Of a stretch of 64,000 nucleotides of DNA, positions 62,287-64,000 are shown in pieces. Origin of the DNA: Syngnathus acus (lineage: Eukaryota > Chordata > Actinopteri > Syngnathiformes > Syngnathidae); NCBI RefSeq assembly GCF_901709675.1, contig NC_051087.1, positions 14,690,067 through 14,754,066 of the forward strand, read 5' to 3'. The stretch's first letter is position 1, and each line of letters starts with the position of its first letter. The notes beneath the pieces are model-generated. The model made no database searches, was not told the origin of the DNA, and saw nothing but the letters and a program-made list of their open reading frames with translations. The position numbers and the translations under genes were made by a program.

Positions 62287-62684
62287 TGTCACGCGCCGGT
62301 GTCATCCAGCCACGCTCCACCAATCACCGGGATCATTCTCACCTGTCGCGTGCTCATTGGGAGCACTATATTAGCGCGGCCAGCGCTACAGCCCGTGTCA
62401 GCTTGTCTCGTGATGTCTCCGTGCACACCGGTCCTCGTAAGCTTGACTCCCCGCTTCTTTACGATTCGCCTTGTCCTGTCTGTCCAGTGCTACCTTGTCA
62501 GTCTGCAGTCCTCGCCAGTGAGAAGTCCAGCCGCTAGATCCCTCCCCTGGTTTACCATCCGGCTACCCACACCCGGCGAGCGCAGCCTCACCCGTTCGCC
62601 GTTCCAGCCTTCCACCGTTCCCCTCTCCCTCCACAATAAAGTCTGCTTCGCTTTGCATTTGGCTGTACTGTCCAATCTCTTACA
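62287..62684 (+). repeat. 5' LTR of Gypsy element III
   Basis: TGTCACGCGCCGGTG ... TCCAATCTCTTACA. TATA-like ACTATATTAGCG at 62365, polyadenylation signal CAATAAAGTCTG near 62633. An 8-bp inverted repeat TGTACTGT (62664-62671) / ACAGTACA (62682-62689) with a 10-nt loop spans the LTR/leader junction. Confidence 0.85.
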
Positions 62685-62703
62685 GTACAAGCTGACCAAC
62701 ATT

Positions 62704-63749
62704 ATGCAGCCAGCAATTGATCAGACGGCATTGTGTCGACTGGAGCGGACCGAGACAGCGGTCAGTAGCCTATCGGCGGACATCCGAAGCCTGATTGAGG
62801 TGGGCCAGCAGCAGCAGCGCCAGCTGCAGCAGCAACAGCAACAGCTCGAGCAGCAGCAGCAGGAGATGGCTCAGGTACTCGACACCCTCCGTACCATGTC
62901 CATAAGCCATCCACCCATCCACGTCCCACCGGCTGTTGTCCTCCACATCCAGCTCGCGTTCCGTCGCCGAGACCAAGAGAGTCGTGGATGTTCCAGAGCC
63001 TCGTCTCGGTAACAGAAAAGTTCAATGGAGATCCCAAACATGTCAGGGCGTTCGTGACCAACTGCCGCATCATATTCGGTCTCTAACCCGTCACGTTCGC
63101 GACCGAGCCAGCCAAAGTAGGGTTTGTCCTGGCCCACCTCACGGGTGAAGCACGGCTTTGGGGAATGGCTGAGTATTAGTGAAGGGCCCCTGCTTGTGAC
63201 TCAGTTGACGCCTTCGCGAGCGAGCTCCTACGGCTATTCGACCTGGGCTCGGTCACAGAGGACGCCGCCGAGGAGCTGGCTACATTGCGGCAGGGTAGCC
63301 GATCGGTGGCAGAGTATGCTCTCAAGTTCCAGACATTGACTGGCAGCAGCCAGTGGAACACACCAGCCCTGGTGAGCATCTTCCTCCACGGGCTCGCCGA
63401 GTATATGAAGGACAAGTTGGTGTCCTATGAGCGTCCCCAAACCCTGGAAGGAGCGATGGACTTGGCGGCCCGCGTGGTTCGGCGGATCCGTACCCGGCAA
63501 TGCGAGTGGGAGCGAAGAGCGCCGCGAAGCCCGTGCAGCCACCCTCGTCCGCCCGTTCAGCTTCCATCGACCGCCCCGCCCGCCGAGCCGATGGAATTGG
63601 GGCGGACCCGCCTTCCCGCGGAGGAGCACCGCCAACGGCTCACGCAAAGGCTGTGCCTGTACTGTGGGGAGGGTGGTCATCGGGCAGTCGGATGTCCGTT
63701 AAAAGATCAGAGCTCACGCGGCATCGGGAATCCGCGTGAGCTCAACTAA
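62704..63749 (+). pseudogene. Gag of Gypsy element III
   Basis: Starts MQPAIDQTALCRLERTETAV, then a long glutamine-rich coiled-coil (62803-62870). A frameshift near 63010 separates VDVPEPRLGN from KFNGDPKHVRAF; a stop (TAA in CTCTAACCC, about 63084) and another stop (GAGTATTAG near 63178) interrupt the capsid region. The frame 63285-63749 has GSRSVAEYALKFQTLTGS, VSYERPQTLEGAMDLAARV, a Pro-rich linker and the intact zinc knuckle LCLYCGEGGHRAVGC. The knuckle binds RNA in packaging; the upstream breaks make gag non-functional. Confidence 0.85.
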
Positions 63750-63757
63750 CACCTGCT

Positions 63758-64000
63758 GTCCCAGTTCAAGTTCCAGTTCCTTCATGCTACAGGCGCGCAT
63801 CCAGCTTGCGGCGGGCGACCGCAACGTGGCGGCCTTGTTGGATTCCGGGTCGGAAGGTAACATCATGGACATCAGTTTGGCCTGTCAGTGGGAAATCAAG
63901 TTCCTGCCCCTGAGCCCGTCAATCCCCGCTCATGCCATCAACGGTCGGCTGATTGGCGAGGTGACTTCCATCACAGAACCAGTCAGGCTACTTCTCTCGG
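63758..64000 (+). CDS. Aspartic protease start of pol, Gypsy element III (partial)
   Basis: The frame overlaps the gag end in a different register and is open to the window edge. A Ser-rich leader (CCPSSSSSS) precedes MLQARIQLAAGDRNV, then the active-site motif ALLDSGSEGNIMD and [19 protein letters not shown]. The DSG-E-GN form matches sushi-ichi/PEG10-type proteases. Upstream in-frame codons are open back past the gag stop, so expression by frameshifting from gag is likely, as usual in this lineage. I chose 63758 as an approximate start of the unique segment. Confidence 0.8.

Larger units (their letters stand above)
62287..64000 (+). mobile_element. Sushi-like Gypsy element III, 5' part
   Basis: 5' LTR 62287-62684, leader GTACAAGCTGACCAAC, gag from 62704, protease from about 63760 to the window edge. 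RT and integrase presumably lie beyond 64000. It has the same family traits as element I at 42506-46768 (matching LTR end, leader, gag start and protease). Confidence 0.88.

Overview
This 64 kb window looks like a repeat-dense stretch of a teleost fish genome, probably a percomorph. That is inferred from the repeat repertoire: several CR1/L2/Rex1-like LINEs, tRNA-derived SINEs with ATGG-type or AACTTT-type tails, sushi-like Ty3/Gypsy elements, a Penelope-like element, hAT elements and short TIR transposons. The species cannot be told from the sequence. I found no convincing single-copy host gene. Almost every long open frame belongs to a transposable element, and most are broken by frameshifts, stops, deletions or nested insertions.

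Layout. 1-5 kb: LINE 3' ends, and a degenerate Jockey-group LINE sitting inside a TIR transposon (family A). 5.4 kb: a solo LTR. 6.9-8.3 kb: a deletion derivative of a pogo/Tigger-like transposon (family B). 10.9-18.6 kb: two minus-strand LINEs back to back; the second keeps an SGNH-esterase ORF1, endonuclease and reverse transcriptase and carries a SINE. 19.6-20.5 kb: a recent LINE copy. 21.6-22.7 kb: a Penelope-like remnant with a GIY-YIG endonuclease and 88-bp perfect inverted arms containing a hammerhead-like motif. 23.2-28.0 kb: four-level nesting, in which family C TIR transposon holds a non-autonomous LTR retrotransposon, which holds a tandem-repeat leader, which holds a LINE. 28.7-33.2 kb: SINE and LINE relics, a tandem duplication, and an intact family A copy with a solo LTR inside. 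33.7-37.1 kb: an almost full-length LINE. 37.6-38.3 kb: a second family C element. 39-46.8 kb: two fused minus-strand sushi-like Gypsy elements with a LINE inserted in one gag. 46.8-49.3 kb: LINE 3' relics. 51-55.3 kb: SINEs, one split by a local duplication that was itself hit by a hAT element. 56-60 kb: a third family C element, a hAT MITE, two solo LTRs and a second SINE type. 60-64 kb: a hAT transposase related to GTF2IRD2/ZBED-type proteins, cut off by an LTR and followed by the 5' end of a plus-strand sushi-like Gypsy element running off the window.

How the parts relate. Target-site duplications and empty-site comparisons between repeat copies inside the window fix many boundaries to the base and give a relative order of insertions. 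Three TIR families (A, B, C) share TA-CCGT ends and subterminal ATAA-rich motifs; family B encodes a pogo-like protein remnant, which suggests a common Tc1/mariner-pogo ancestry. LTRs of the autonomous sushi-like elements, the non-autonomous LTR element and several solo LTRs share TGTCA...TGACA ends, and most have 5-bp target duplications.
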